Notes under the pieces: model-generated
The model's input: the letters and a program-made list of their open reading frames with translations, nothing else
Databases searched by the model: none
What the model was told of the DNA's origin: nothing
Shown: positions 1-9,453 of the stretch, piece after piece
Layout of the letters: each line of letters opens with the position of its first letter
How positions within the stretch are numbered: the first letter of the stretch is position 1
Made by a program: the position numbers and the translations under genes
Origin: an uncultured Pelagibacteraceae bacterium
GTDB taxonomy: Bacteria > Pseudomonadota > Alphaproteobacteria > Pelagibacterales > Pelagibacteraceae
NCBI GenBank assembly: GCA_902520335.1
Contig: CABYNS010000003.1
Span: 1 to 64,000, forward strand
Direction of reading: 5' to 3'
DNA length: 64,000 bases

Positions 1-880
1 GTTCAAAGGATCAAATGTTGCTTTAGTCACTCCATTTAAAAATGATAAACTTGATGATGAAACTTACATTAAGTTAATCCATTTTCATATTGAAAACGGG
101 ACAAATGGTTTGGTACCCGCTGGAACAACTGGTGAGTCCCCAACTTTAAGTCATGATGAGCATGAAAGAGTAATTGATTTATGTGTCAAGGAAAGTAACG
201 GAAAATTGCCTGTATTTGCTGGCACTGGTTCAAACTCTACTGAGGAAGCAATTTCATTGACAACTCATGCTGAAAAAATGGGAGCAGATGGAGCTTTAAT
301 CGTCACACCATATTATAACAAACCTACTCAAGAGGGACTTTATCAACATTATAAAGCTATAAATGATAAATGTGGAATTCCAATTATTATTTACAACATT
401 CCTGGAAGATCAGTAATCGACATGTCAGTTGAAACAATGGCAAGATTATTTGAATTAAAAAATATTATTGGTGTCAAGGATGCAACAGGGGATTTAACTA
501 GAGTAGATAAAACATTAAAAAAATTAGGCAAGGACTTTATACAATTAACAGGCAATGATGATAATGCGCTAGAGTTTAATAAAAAAGGTGGAGTAGGTGC
601 TATAAGTGTAACAGCCAACATTGCTCCAAAACTTTGTTCAGACTTTCAAAGATTTTCAAAGTCAAGTAATGATAATGAAATTAAAGAGGCTGAGAGATTA
701 AATGAAATATTACAGCCTGTTCATCATGCGATGTTTATTGAAAGTAATCCAAGTCCAGTTAAGTATGCTGCAAAATTATTAAATTTATGTGATGACAATG
801 TTAGATTACCACTGGTAAAAGTAACAGATCCTACTAAAGAAATTGTTAAAAAGGCTCTTCATACAGCTAAATTAATTTAA
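1..880 (+). CDS. dapA: 4-hydroxy-tetrahydrodipicolinate synthase (DapA), 5' edge of window
   Basis: Condenses pyruvate with aspartate semialdehyde in the lysine/diaminopimelate pathway. The frame is open from base 2 and reads [12 protein letters not shown], the usual DapA N-terminus; base 1 is the G of the presumed ATG, so only two bases are missing. The GTTGES motif (substrate threonines), the YNIPGRS motif (catalytic tyrosine and arginine) and GVKDATGD (Schiff-base lysine) are all present. About 293 aa, the normal family length. The stop overlaps the start of smpB (TAATG), so the two are probably cotranscribed. Confidence 0.96.
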   Translation, partial: FKGSNVALVTPFKNDKLDDETYIKLIHFHIENGTNGLVPAGTTGESPTLSHDEHERVIDLCVKESNGKLPVFAGTGSNSTEEAISLTTHAEKMGADGALIVTPYYNKPTQEGLYQHYKAINDKCGIPIIIYNIPGRSVIDMSVETMARLFELKNIIGVKDATGDLTRVDKTLKKLGKDFIQLTGNDDNALEFNKKGGVGAISVTANIAPKLCSDFQRFSKSSNDNEIKEAERLNEILQPVHHAMFIESNPSPVKYAAKLLNLCDDNVRLPLVKVTDPTKEIVKKALHTAKLI

Positions 881-1350
881 TGAACAAAAAAACCAATTCT
901 GGTTCAAAAATAATATGTTTGAATAGAAAGGCTAGTTTTAATTATTTTTTTGAAGATTTATTAGAAGCTGGGATTGTCCTTAAAGGTTCTGAGATTAAAT
1001 CAATAAGAGAAGGAAAAGTAAATATTGCAGATTCATATGCTGTTGAAAAAGATGGTGAGTTGATTTTAATTAACTCTCATATAGCATCTTATAAACAAGC
1101 CAGTTATTCTAACCATAATCCTACAGATGAAAGAAAATTACTTTTAAATAAACGTGAAATTAATAAGTTAATAGGAAAAATGCAAAAAGATGGTCTTACA
1201 ATTGTTCCTACTAAGTTGTATTTTAAAAAAGGAAAAGCAAAAATTGAACTTGCTGTAGCGAAAGGAAAAAAACTACATGATAAAAGAGCAAGTAAAAAAG
1301 ATAGAGATTGGAATCGTGATAAATCAAGATATTTTAGAAAATCAAGCTAA
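880..1350 (+). CDS. smpB: SsrA-binding protein SmpB
   Basis: Binds tmRNA and delivers it to stalled ribosomes for trans-translation. The 156-aa protein has the beta-barrel core with the [14 protein letters not shown] segment, the conserved [14 protein letters not shown] stretch, and a basic C-terminal tail ([15 protein letters not shown]) that contacts the decoding centre. The ATG shares a base with the dapA stop. The partner tmRNA gene is not in this window. The dapA-smpB-folK neighbourhood is an ordinary housekeeping cluster. Confidence 0.96.
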   Translation: MNKKTNSGSKIICLNRKASFNYFFEDLLEAGIVLKGSEIKSIREGKVNIADSYAVEKDGELILINSHIASYKQASYSNHNPTDERKLLLNKREINKLIGKMQKDGLTIVPTKLYFKKGKAKIELAVAKGKKLHDKRASKKDRDWNRDKSRYFRKSS

Positions 1351-1828
1351 TCGTATCTATTTAGGTATAGGTTCAAATTTAGGAAACAGAAGAAATAAAA
1401 TTGAACAAGCAAAATATGAATTATCATTAAGAAATATTAGACTTGTCAAATCATCAAATTTTTATGAGAGTTTATCATGGCCAGATGAAAGTAAACCTAA
1501 ATACTTAAATATAGTCTTGGAAGTTATTTCTGATCTAAAACCTTTGGAATTACTTAAAGTATCCAAAGATATTGAAATAAGTCTTGGTCGTAAAAAAAGG
1601 GATAAGAATGCTCCTCGTGAATGTGATATAGACATAATTGATTATAAAAGAAAAAAAATCACTAAAAAGATCATTTTACCTCATCCAAGAATGCATAATA
1701 GAAATTTTGTCCTTTTTCCATTATTTGAGTTGAATAAAAATTGGAAACACCCAATCTCTAAAGATCATATTAAAAAGCTTATAATATCATTACCAAATAG
1801 AGACATAAGATCTATTAAACAAATCTGA
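1316..1828 (+). CDS. folK: 2-amino-4-hydroxy-6-hydroxymethyldihydropteridine pyrophosphokinase (HPPK)
   Basis: Transfers pyrophosphate from ATP to hydroxymethyl-dihydropterin in folate synthesis. Family signatures seen are [13 protein letters not shown] near the N-terminus, [14 protein letters not shown], the PRECDIDII metal/ATP-binding motif and [13 protein letters not shown]. The start is uncertain: an in-frame ATG at 1277 would overlap smpB by 74 bp, while the GTG at 1316 overlaps by 35 bp and lies 13 codons before the conserved block, so I chose 1316. About 170 aa, typical length. Confidence 0.9.
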   Translation: MINQDILENQANRIYLGIGSNLGNRRNKIEQAKYELSLRNIRLVKSSNFYESLSWPDESKPKYLNIVLEVISDLKPLELLKVSKDIEISLGRKKRDKNAPRECDIDIIDYKRKKITKKIILPHPRMHNRNFVLFPLFELNKNWKHPISKDHIKKLIISLPNRDIRSIKQI

Positions 1829-1849
1829 ATTAATGATATAGTAAAGAGT

Positions 1850-3595
1850 ATGCTTAATTCAGATGATTTAATAAATAAAGTAAAAGGATATAATAAGTTT
1901 TTAAATCCAGATAGATTAAATAAGGCTTATGATTTCGCTGTAAAGGCACATAGTAATCAAAAAAGAGCCTCAGGTGACCCATATTCTGTTCATCCAATTG
2001 AGGTGGCCAACATATTAACAGATTTAAAATTAGATAGTGCAACAATTACTACTGGTTTATTACATGACACTATTGAAGATACATATGCAACTTACGAAAC
2101 TATTAAAGGTGAGTTTGGAGATGAAGTTGCAGATTTAGTTGATGGAGTCACAAAAATATCTGCTCTTGAAAATAATGCATCATCTAATTCTAAAGCAGAA
2201 AATTTTAGAAAATTAATTTTAGCAACCTCAAAAGATATAAGAGTTTTATTAGTTAAAATAGCTGATCGTTTACATAACATGAGAACTATAAAAGCGATTT
2301 CAAAAGAAGAAAAAAGAAAAAGAATTTCTCAAGAAACAATGGAAATTTATGCCCCATTAGCAGATAGGATGGGAATGCATAGAATTAGGGATGAACTAGA
2401 AGATCTTTCTTTTGAAATTTTAAATAATGATGCAAGATTATTAATTCAAAAAAGACTTGATGAAATTAAATTAGATAAAAAAGATATTTTTGAGTCTTTA
2501 TCATCCGAAATAAGTAAATTACTAAACCAAAATAAAATTTCCTCTAAGATATATGGAAGAGAAAAAACACCTTTTTCAATTTGGCGAAAAGTTCAAAAAA
2601 AAAGAGTTTCTTTGGAACAAATCACAGATATCATTGGTTTTAGAATTATTTTAAATAACGTTGATGACTGTTATAAAACATTAGGCATAATCCACAAAGA
2701 GTACAATTGTATACCTGGAAAATTTAAAGATTATATATCCTCAGCAAAAATAAATGGTTATAAATCAATTCATACAGCTGTTATTGGATCTAATAGAAAA
2801 CCAATAGAAATTCAAATAAGAACTAAAGAAATGCACGATTTCGCTGAAAGAGGCATAGCATCTCATTGGCAATATAAGTCATCTGAGAAATTCAATTCAC
2901 TTACTTGGAAAGAGTATGATTGGTTAAAAGATTTAGTTGAAATTATAGAAAAGAATGAGAATCCAGAACATTCTTATGAATACACAAAACTTCAAATGTT
3001 TCAGGAAAATGTATTTTGTTTTACTCCTAAAGGTTCTGTAATTAAATTACCTAAAGATGCTACTGCAATTGATTTTGCTTATGCTGTTCATACAAAAATT
3101 GGTGATACAGCTATTGGATGTGAAATTAATGGAAATAAAAGTGAACTTCAGTCAATTTTAAGAAATGGTGATAGAATAAAAATAATTACGTCAAAAAAAC
3201 AGTCACCATCGTTACACTGGATTCCAACAACTAAAACTGGAAAAGCAAGGGCTGCTATAAGAAGATACTGGCACGACAGAGGTGAACAGAAGCAGGAAAA
3301 AATAAAGAAATATAATACTACTTTATGGATTTCATTACCTGATAAACCTGGTCAACTAGGAAATGTAAGTTCATTAATCGGTGAACACAAATTAAATATT
3401 TCTAATTTAGTAATGGCTGGAAAAAAACCTGACTATATTAATTTCAAATTTCAGCTGATAATAAGAGATTTGAAAAATTTTACTAATTTTATTGCAGAGC
3501 TTAAACAAAAAGGTATAAAATTTAAGATAATTAGACACGAAGATAAAAGAAATGCTTTCACACAAAAAATCCTTAGATATTTTAAAAAAGACTGA
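1850..3595 (+). CDS. RelA/SpoT-family (p)ppGpp synthetase/hydrolase, short form
   Basis: Bifunctional stringent-response enzyme that makes and degrades (p)ppGpp. In order: HD hydrolase domain (roughly residues 20-160, with YSVHPIEV and LLHDTIEDT), synthetase domain (roughly 230-340, with GFRII and NGYKSIHT), TGS domain (roughly 385-445, CFTPKGSVIKLP) and a C-terminal ACT domain (roughly 490-560). It is 581 aa against about 700-740 for usual alphaproteobacterial RSH proteins. The TGS is followed almost directly by the ACT domain, so the intervening helical and zinc-finger (RIS) region is nearly absent. Catalytic motifs of both domains look intact. Confidence 0.93.
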   Translation: MLNSDDLINKVKGYNKFLNPDRLNKAYDFAVKAHSNQKRASGDPYSVHPIEVANILTDLKLDSATITTGLLHDTIEDTYATYETIKGEFGDEVADLVDGVTKISALENNASSNSKAENFRKLILATSKDIRVLLVKIADRLHNMRTIKAISKEEKRKRISQETMEIYAPLADRMGMHRIRDELEDLSFEILNNDARLLIQKRLDEIKLDKKDIFESLSSEISKLLNQNKISSKIYGREKTPFSIWRKVQKKRVSLEQITDIIGFRIILNNVDDCYKTLGIIHKEYNCIPGKFKDYISSAKINGYKSIHTAVIGSNRKPIEIQIRTKEMHDFAERGIASHWQYKSSEKFNSLTWKEYDWLKDLVEIIEKNENPEHSYEYTKLQMFQENVFCFTPKGSVIKLPKDATAIDFAYAVHTKIGDTAIGCEINGNKSELQSILRNGDRIKIITSKKQSPSLHWIPTTKTGKARAAIRRYWHDRGEQKQEKIKKYNTTLWISLPDKPGQLGNVSSLIGEHKLNISNLVMAGKKPDYINFKFQLIIRDLKNFTNFIAELKQKGIKFKIIRHEDKRNAFTQKILRYFKKD

Positions 3596-4139
3596 TGCTC
3601 TATTAGAAGGACACTTCATTTTATCCTCTGGATTACATTCTTCGAAATATATTCAATGTGCCAAACTTTTAAGTTATCCTTCAAAAGCAGAAAAGATATG
3701 TAAATCATTAGCTTTTAAAATTAGAAAAAATTTTAAAAAATTTGATCTTATTTTAGCCCCTGCCATTGGTGGTATTGTGATAGGTTATGAAATTGGTCGA
3801 ATTTTAAAAAAAGAAACAATTTTTTGCGAGAGAGTTAAAGGAAAATTTACATTAAGAAGAGGTTTTAAAATTAAAAAAGGGTCCAAAGTTATTATTATTG
3901 AAGATGTAATAACAACAGGAAAATCTAGCATGGAGTGCGTAAAACTAATAAAAAAATCTAATGCAATATTAGTGGGTTTTGCAACAATTATTGACAGATC
4001 ATCAAAGAAAACATTGAAAATAAAAAAAAAAATAATTTCACATCTAAAAATTGAAGTGCCAATTTATAAATCAAACAAAATACCAAAAGAATTAGACTCA
4101 ATTCCCATTTCAACACCAGGAAGCAGATTTATTAAGTGA
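3552..4139 (+). CDS. pyrE: Orotate phosphoribosyltransferase
   Basis: Converts orotate and PRPP to orotidine 5'-phosphate in pyrimidine synthesis. The PRPP-binding loop IIIEDVITTGKS and the upstream LAPAIGGIVIGYEIGR segment are diagnostic, as is the N-terminal FILSSGLHSSKY (orotate contact region). 195 aa, normal for the bacterial enzyme. The ATG lies 44 bp inside the end of the RSH gene, and the gene runs into pdxJ with a 4-bp overlap, so this is part of one long operon. Confidence 0.94.
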   Translation: MLSHKKSLDILKKTDALLEGHFILSSGLHSSKYIQCAKLLSYPSKAEKICKSLAFKIRKNFKKFDLILAPAIGGIVIGYEIGRILKKETIFCERVKGKFTLRRGFKIKKGSKVIIIEDVITTGKSSMECVKLIKKSNAILVGFATIIDRSSKKTLKIKKKIISHLKIEVPIYKSNKIPKELDSIPISTPGSRFIK

Positions 4140-4855
4140 AACGATTAGGTGTAAATATTGATCATGTTGCGACAGTTCGAAATGCTAGAGGTGAAATTCA
4201 TCCTGACCCATATAAAGCTGCATTATTTGTTAAAAAAAAAGGTGCTGACTCAATCACTATACACCTTCGAGAAGACAGGAGACACATAAGAGATTTGGAC
4301 GCAAAAAAAATTTGTTCAATAAAAAAATTATTAGTAAATTTAGAAATTTCAACAAATAGTAATATTGTTAAGAATGCTTTGAGAATAAAACCAAAATTTA
4401 TATGTATTGTACCTGAAAATAGAAATGAAATAACTACTGAAGGTGGTTTAGATTTAAAGAAGAATAAAAATAAAATTAAAAAGATAATATCACAATTTAA
4501 AAAAAAAAAGATTAGAACAAGTTTATTTGTAAACCCAAATATTAAAGATATTTATTTGTCTAAAGAAATGGGTGCAGATTGTATTGAAATACATACAGGA
4601 CATTTTTCCAATCTGATAAAATCAAAAAAATCTTTCATCAAAGAATTTTTAAAGATTAAGAAATGTGCAATATTAGCATCAAAAATTGGGGTGGAGGTAC
4701 ATGCTGGACACGGCCTGGATTTCAAATCTACTAAGATACTAACCAAAATAAATGAAATAGTAGAATTTAATATTGGGCATTTTATTATTGGTGAGTCTAT
4801 TTTTTATGGTTTACCATTTGTCATAAAAAAGTTTAAAAGAATTATCAAAAATTAG
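4136..4855 (+). CDS. pdxJ: Pyridoxine 5'-phosphate synthase
   Basis: Forms pyridoxine 5'-phosphate from 1-deoxyxylulose 5-phosphate and 3-amino-2-oxopropyl phosphate. The signatures GVNIDHVATVRNARG at the N-terminus, HLREDRRHI, VPENRNEITTEGG, EIHTGHF and VHAGHGLDF are all present. The start is a GTG at 4136 that overlaps the pyrE stop (GTGA). 239 aa, normal length. The pdxJ-acpS pairing is conserved in proteobacteria. Confidence 0.96.
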   Translation: MKRLGVNIDHVATVRNARGEIHPDPYKAALFVKKKGADSITIHLREDRRHIRDLDAKKICSIKKLLVNLEISTNSNIVKNALRIKPKFICIVPENRNEITTEGGLDLKKNKNKIKKIISQFKKKKIRTSLFVNPNIKDIYLSKEMGADCIEIHTGHFSNLIKSKKSFIKEFLKIKKCAILASKIGVEVHAGHGLDFKSTKILTKINEIVEFNIGHFIIGESIFYGLPFVIKKFKRIIKN

Positions 4856-4856
4856 A

Positions 4857-5249
4857 ATGAAAATTTTAGGTATCGGTGTAGATATTGTTGAAAATAAAAG
4901 ACTAAAAAAATCCATTAAAAATAAAAATTTTATCTCAAGATTATTCACTTTGCTTGAAATAAAAAACTCTAAGTCGGTAAAAGATAAATCTATCTATTTT
5001 TCAAAAAAATTTGCAGCAAAAGAATCGTTCTCTAAAGCGCTTGGCACTGGTTTCAGAAAAGGTTTAAATTTTAAAGATGTTGAAATCTTAAATGACAATC
5101 TAGGTAAACCATATTTTAGACTAAATAACAAAACTAAAAAGATTATATTGAAAACATTAAAAGTGAAAAATTTTGATATATTTCTTTCAATATCTGATGA
5201 AAAAGAATATTCAATTGCATTTACCATAATTCAGGCAAAAAATGTTTAA
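4857..5249 (+). CDS. acpS: Holo-[acyl-carrier-protein] synthase
   Basis: Transfers the 4'-phosphopantetheine arm from CoA to acyl carrier protein. The N-terminal GIGVDIVENKRL (metal-binding aspartate) and FAAKESFSKALGTGF (metal-binding glutamate) motifs are clear. 130 aa, typical trimeric AcpS length. It starts one base after the pdxJ stop and overlaps lepB by 8 bp. Confidence 0.95.
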   Translation: MKILGIGVDIVENKRLKKSIKNKNFISRLFTLLEIKNSKSVKDKSIYFSKKFAAKESFSKALGTGFRKGLNFKDVEILNDNLGKPYFRLNNKTKKIILKTLKVKNFDIFLSISDEKEYSIAFTIIQAKNV

Positions 5250-5976
5250 TAAAAAATTTTTTATAGAAAACTTTAAGACACTTTTTTATGCTTTGATAAT
5301 AGCTATAGTAATTAGGTCCTTAATTATTCAACCATTTTATATTCCATCTTCATCTATGGAACCTGGGTTATTAGTTGGAGACAGACTCTTTGTTACAAAA
5401 TATTCGTATGGGTACAGCAAACACTCTTTCCCATTTAGTCCTCCTATTTTTGAGAATAGAATTTTTTCAAGCAAGCCAAGTAGGGGTGATGTAATAGTTT
5501 TTAAAACACCAGCAGATAATAGAACTGATTATATTAAAAGGCTTATTGGTCTTCCAGGAGATAGAATTCAATTTATAGACTCAAATTTATTTTTAAATAA
5601 TAGTGAAATCTTAAGATCTAAAATTTCAGAAAAAGATTCAATTTATTGCGGGGACAAGATTATTAATGTTTTTACATTTGAGGAAAAACTACCGAACGGA
5701 AAAATATATAAAACTGTCTATCTCAAAAATTTTACTTTTAAGAATTCAGATGTTTTCACAGTTCCAGATAATCACTATTTTTTTTTAGGTGACAATAGAG
5801 ATTGCTCGAAAGACAGTAGATATTTAACCAGCGTAGGTTATGTTCATGAAAATAATCTAGTTGGCAAAGCACGATTTATTTTTTTCTCATCTGATAAATC
5901 AATTGGAAGTATTTTAGCTTTTTGGAAATGGAATAAATCTATTCGATTTGACAGATTTTTTAAGAAAATTATTTGA
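5242..5976 (+). CDS. lepB: Signal peptidase I
   Basis: Membrane serine protease that removes signal peptides from exported preproteins. One N-terminal membrane segment (about residues 12-30) is followed by SSSMEPGLLVGD with catalytic Ser38 and DYIKRLIGLPGD with general-base Lys99; the GDNRDCSKDSR box closes the fold. 244 aa, typical of the alphaproteobacterial form with a single N-terminal membrane helix. Its stop shares bases with the rnc start. Confidence 0.95.
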   Translation: MFNKKFFIENFKTLFYALIIAIVIRSLIIQPFYIPSSSMEPGLLVGDRLFVTKYSYGYSKHSFPFSPPIFENRIFSSKPSRGDVIVFKTPADNRTDYIKRLIGLPGDRIQFIDSNLFLNNSEILRSKISEKDSIYCGDKIINVFTFEEKLPNGKIYKTVYLKNFTFKNSDVFTVPDNHYFFLGDNRDCSKDSRYLTSVGYVHENNLVGKARFIFFSSDKSIGSILAFWKWNKSIRFDRFFKKII

Positions 5977-6644
5977 TGAAAATTGATTACACTAAACTTG
6001 AAAAAAAAATAGACTATAAATTCAAAAATAGAAATTTACTCACTCAAAGTCTCACTCATAAAAGTTTTGATAAAATGAATAATAATGAAAAAATAGAATT
6101 TTTAGGAGACAGGGTTTTGGGTTTAGTTATTGCAAAAAAACTTTTAGAGATTTATCCAGAAGAAAAGGAAGGAATTCTAGATAAAAAGTACGCTTCACTA
6201 GTAAATAAAAAAACATGTTTGGAAATTGCCAAAAGTATTAATTTACAAAATTATATTTTAATTTTTAATCCAAAAAATAGATCAGTTACAATTGAGGATA
6301 AAGTGATATCGGATAGCTGTGAAGCATTGATTGGAGCGATTTATCTTGATAGAGGATATAATATAACAGAAAAAATTATATTAGACTTATGGAAGGAAAA
6401 AATAAAAGAAAGTGTGATTACCCAAATTGATGCTAAGACAAAACTCCAAGAATTTTCTTTAAAAAAGTTCAAAAAACTTCCTACTTATAAAATTATTTCT
6501 AATACCGGGCCTAGACATAAACCTATATTCAGAGTAGCTGTAAAATTACAAAACACAAAATTTTACAATGGTGAGGGGAAATCTAAAAAAGAGGCAGAAC
6601 AGAATGCTGCCTTACTATGTTTAAATGATAATTTGATTAAATGA
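5976..6644 (+). CDS. rnc: Ribonuclease III
   Basis: Cleaves double-stranded RNA, including rRNA precursors. The RNase III signature EKIEFLGDRVLGLVIA and the second acidic motif DSCEALIGAIYLD supply the metal ligands; a double-stranded-RNA-binding domain follows (about residues 150-220). The ATG at 5976 is preferred over the TTG three bases earlier because it forms the tight TGATG junction with lepB. 222 aa. The next gene is recO; the era GTPase gene often found between them is not here. Confidence 0.95.
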   Translation: MKIDYTKLEKKIDYKFKNRNLLTQSLTHKSFDKMNNNEKIEFLGDRVLGLVIAKKLLEIYPEEKEGILDKKYASLVNKKTCLEIAKSINLQNYILIFNPKNRSVTIEDKVISDSCEALIGAIYLDRGYNITEKIILDLWKEKIKESVITQIDAKTKLQEFSLKKFKKLPTYKIISNTGPRHKPIFRVAVKLQNTKFYNGEGKSKKEAEQNAALLCLNDNLIK

Positions 6645-7321
6645 ATTGGGACGATACAGGTTTTTTGATTTCTAAAAATAGATATAATGAAAATTCTCTT
6701 ATCTCAGAATTTTATACTAAAAACCATGGAAAAATATCAGGAATTATTTTTGGTGGTACTTCAAAAAAAATAAAAAATTATCTTCAAATTGGGAATCAAC
6801 TTTATTTGAATTATAATTCAAAGTCAGAAAATAAATTAGGATATTTTAGATTAGAGATCCAAAAAGTTTATTCTCCAATTTATTTTGAAAATCCTCAAAA
6901 ACTATCATGCATTAACTCTGTTATGAGTTTAATTCGTTTATTAACAGCGGAATTACAATCTAATATTAAGATATTTGATCTTATTGAAAAATTTTATTTG
7001 ATACTTTCAAATGATAAATGGTTAAAGGATTATATTTTTTGGGAATTAGAATTACTTAAAACTATAGGTTTTGATTTAGAATTAAATAATTTGGCAACAA
7101 AAGAGTTGTTCGATGATAAGATAGTATATGTAGTTAAATCTAAAACTGAAAAAAAGATAATACCGAATTTTTTAATTGATAAGAAAATTATAGTTGATGA
7201 TTTGAGTACTCTTTTAAATGGATTAAAATTAGTAAGTGATTTTCTAGAAAAAACTATATTAAAACCAAATAATCTTAACTACCCAATAAGCCGAACTCAA
7301 TTTATAAATTCATTTAAATAA
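6641..7321 (+). CDS. recO: DNA repair protein RecO
   Basis: Loads RecA onto SSB-coated single-stranded DNA in the RecFOR pathway. The N-terminal OB-fold pattern (DDTGFLISKNRYNENSLI, then KISGIIFGG) matches RecO. The C-terminal half is divergent and carries no cysteine zinc knuckle. 226 aa, a normal length. It overlaps rnc by 4 bp (ATGA) and its stop abuts the stop of hemB on the other strand with no gap. Confidence 0.9.
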   Translation: MNWDDTGFLISKNRYNENSLISEFYTKNHGKISGIIFGGTSKKIKNYLQIGNQLYLNYNSKSENKLGYFRLEIQKVYSPIYFENPQKLSCINSVMSLIRLLTAELQSNIKIFDLIEKFYLILSNDKWLKDYIFWELELLKTIGFDLELNNLATKELFDDKIVYVVKSKTEKKIIPNFLIDKKIIVDDLSTLLNGLKLVSDFLEKTILKPNNLNYPISRTQFINSFK

Positions 7322-8311
7322 TTAAGGTAAAATTTCGTTTAATCTATCTGCGTAATAGCTTACTATTGCATTGGCACCAGCTCTTTTAAAACTCATTAAA
7401 TTCTCAAAAATCGCATCCTTATTTATAATTTTTTTTTCTACAGCATTAGATAACATGCTATACTCACCCGAAACTTGATAGGCAAAAACTGGAATTTTAA
7501 ATTTATTTTTTATTGATCTTATAATATCAAGATAAGGCAAACCAGGCTTGACCATAATCATATCAGCACCTTCTTTTATATCTAAAGCTACTTCTCTAAT
7601 TGCCTCATCGTAATTTCTGAAGTCCATTTGATAAGTTTTTTTATCTCCTTTTAAGGCAACTCTTGATCCTACAGCATCTCTAAAGGGTCCATAAAAACTA
7701 GAAGCATATTTAACTGCGTATGAGAGAATTTGAGTATTTTTGAAATTTTCTTTTTCTAAAGCTTTTCTAATTCTACCAATTCGACCATCCATCATATCTG
7801 AAGGAGCTAAAACATCACACCCCATTTGAGCTTGTAGTAAAGATTGCTGAATTAAGATCTCTATAGTTTCGTCATTCAGTATTTTGTTTGATTTAAGAAT
7901 TCCGTCGTGACCATGTATTGTGTAAGGATCTAGGGCTACATCACACATTATTCCAATTTTGTTCTTATATCTTTTTTTAATATATTTTATAGCTCTACAA
8001 ACCAAATTATCTTCATTCAAAGCTTCACTCCCTAGGTCGTTTTTTAATTTTGATGATGTATATGGAAATAAAGCAACCATGGGTATATCATTCTTAATAG
8101 CTCGATTTAATATTATACCCAATCTATCAATAGTATATCTATATACACCAGGCATAGATTTTATTGTTTGGGTCTTGTTTTTACCCTCAATCAAGAATAT
8201 AGGAAGTATAAAGTCATTCGGTGATAAATTGTTTTCTGAAACAAGTCTTCTTGACCAGCTATTTTTTCTATTTCTTCTTAGTCTCAAACTAGGATATTTT
8301 CCTGTAATCAT
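7322..8311 (-). CDS. hemB: Delta-aminolevulinic acid dehydratase (porphobilinogen synthase)
   Basis: Condenses two aminolevulinate molecules to porphobilinogen in tetrapyrrole synthesis. The two Schiff-base lysine regions (KGDKKTYQMDFRN and DMIMVKPGLPYLD) are intact. The metal-site stretch reads DVALDPYTIHGHDG, with aspartates and no zinc-binding cysteines, so this is the magnesium-type enzyme usual in Alphaproteobacteria. 329 aa. It faces recO tail to tail and diverges from the hydroxylase gene to its right. Confidence 0.96.
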   Translation of the reverse strand: MITGKYPSLRLRRNRKNSWSRRLVSENNLSPNDFILPIFLIEGKNKTQTIKSMPGVYRYTIDRLGIILNRAIKNDIPMVALFPYTSSKLKNDLGSEALNEDNLVCRAIKYIKKRYKNKIGIMCDVALDPYTIHGHDGILKSNKILNDETIEILIQQSLLQAQMGCDVLAPSDMMDGRIGRIRKALEKENFKNTQILSYAVKYASSFYGPFRDAVGSRVALKGDKKTYQMDFRNYDEAIREVALDIKEGADMIMVKPGLPYLDIIRSIKNKFKIPVFAYQVSGEYSMLSNAVEKKIINKDAIFENLMSFKRAGANAIVSYYADRLNEILP

Positions 8312-8385
8312 ATTTAATTTTTATTTCAAAAATGCGACAAATGTAATATACACATATATAGTAAAAAGAGTACAAAGCAATCACG

Positions 8386-9024
8386 ATGACAGTTGAGAAT
8401 ACAAATATAATAAATTTAAATGTAAAAAAAGAAGAAAGAATTTCAGATTTTAGCGACTTCCAAAAACAAGAAATAAAATTTGACATCTCAAAACTTCAAG
8501 AAGCCTATAATCAAATTATTCAGACTAAAAAGTTTGAAGACGCAGGTGTTACACATTTTGGTGCCATTTCATTAACGCAAATTCCTGGTGATCCAGAGTC
8601 TATCAAAGGAAATAAAGCAAGAGGTCTTTATTGGACAAAACCTGACAGATCTGGCAAGGAAGTAATGAGGGAAGGAGCAATAAATGAATCTGCATATTCC
8701 GAATTTGTTAAAGAATATGATAATACTTACTTTAAACATGTGTATGATGTTTTGTCCTCAAAGTATAAATTAGGTAGGATGAGAGTTTTACTTAAGGAAC
8801 CACGATCAACTTTAAGTTGGCATAGAGATCCAGAGCCTAGATTACATATACCTATTATTACCAATCCGGGTTGTATTATGGTTATAGATAATGTTGCTAA
8901 ACATATGCCAGCAGACGGATCGGTTTGGATTACAAATAATACAAAATATCACAATGCGTTTAATGGTGGTGAAGAAAATAGAATACACCTAGTTGCGTGT
9001 GTTTTAGATTATAAGTTCAACTAA
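8386..9024 (+). CDS. Aspartyl/asparaginyl beta-hydroxylase-like 2-oxoglutarate/Fe(II) oxygenase
   Basis: A probable non-haem iron dioxygenase. The jelly-roll metal site is seen as SWHRDPEPRLHIPI (HxD ligands) and YHNAFNGGEENRIHLVA (distal His, with the Arg that binds 2-oxoglutarate). 212 aa, with about 50 leading residues lacking a recognisable motif. The substrate cannot be told from sequence; peptide Asp/Asn or small-molecule hydroxylation are both possible. It reads divergently from hemB and is followed after one base by rpiB. Confidence 0.75.
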   Translation: MTVENTNIINLNVKKEERISDFSDFQKQEIKFDISKLQEAYNQIIQTKKFEDAGVTHFGAISLTQIPGDPESIKGNKARGLYWTKPDRSGKEVMREGAINESAYSEFVKEYDNTYFKHVYDVLSSKYKLGRMRVLLKEPRSTLSWHRDPEPRLHIPIITNPGCIMVIDNVAKHMPADGSVWITNNTKYHNAFNGGEENRIHLVACVLDYKFN

Positions 9025-9025
9025 T

Positions 9026-9451
9026 TTGAAAAAAATATTTATTTCCTCAGATCATGCCGGATTTAGATTAAAAGAAGACATAAAAAAATATCTTAAAAGC
9101 AAGAAACTAAATTTTAAAGATCTTGGACCCGTAAATGATGATAGCGTTGACTATCCAGACTTTGCACACAAATTAGCAAAAAAGATTAAACTTAGTAAAA
9201 ATAATGTTGGTATTTTAGTATGTGGCTCAGGAACTGGAATGAATATTGCGGCAAATAAGCATAAAAATATACGTGCAGCACAGTGTTTTAATACAAAATC
9301 AACTAAATTATCCAGATTGCATAATGATGCAAACATCATTACATTAGGTTCTAGATTAATAAGTAAAAAAAATGCTTTCAAATTTATAGGAATTTTTTTA
9401 AATACTAAATTTGATGGAGGTAGACACTTAAGAAGGGTTAAAAAGATTTAA
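9026..9451 (+). CDS. rpiB: Ribose 5-phosphate isomerase B
   Basis: Interconverts ribose 5-phosphate and ribulose 5-phosphate. The N-terminal [11 protein letters not shown] and the [17 protein letters not shown] motif, containing the catalytic cysteine and the anion hole, identify the RpiB/LacAB family. 141 aa, the usual length. The start is TTG at 9026, because no in-frame ATG occurs before the conserved N-terminus. It is followed directly by glyA. Confidence 0.93.
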   Translation: MKKIFISSDHAGFRLKEDIKKYLKSKKLNFKDLGPVNDDSVDYPDFAHKLAKKIKLSKNNVGILVCGSGTGMNIAANKHKNIRAAQCFNTKSTKLSRLHNDANIITLGSRLISKKNAFKFIGIFLNTKFDGGRHLRRVKKI

Positions 9452-9453
9452 TT

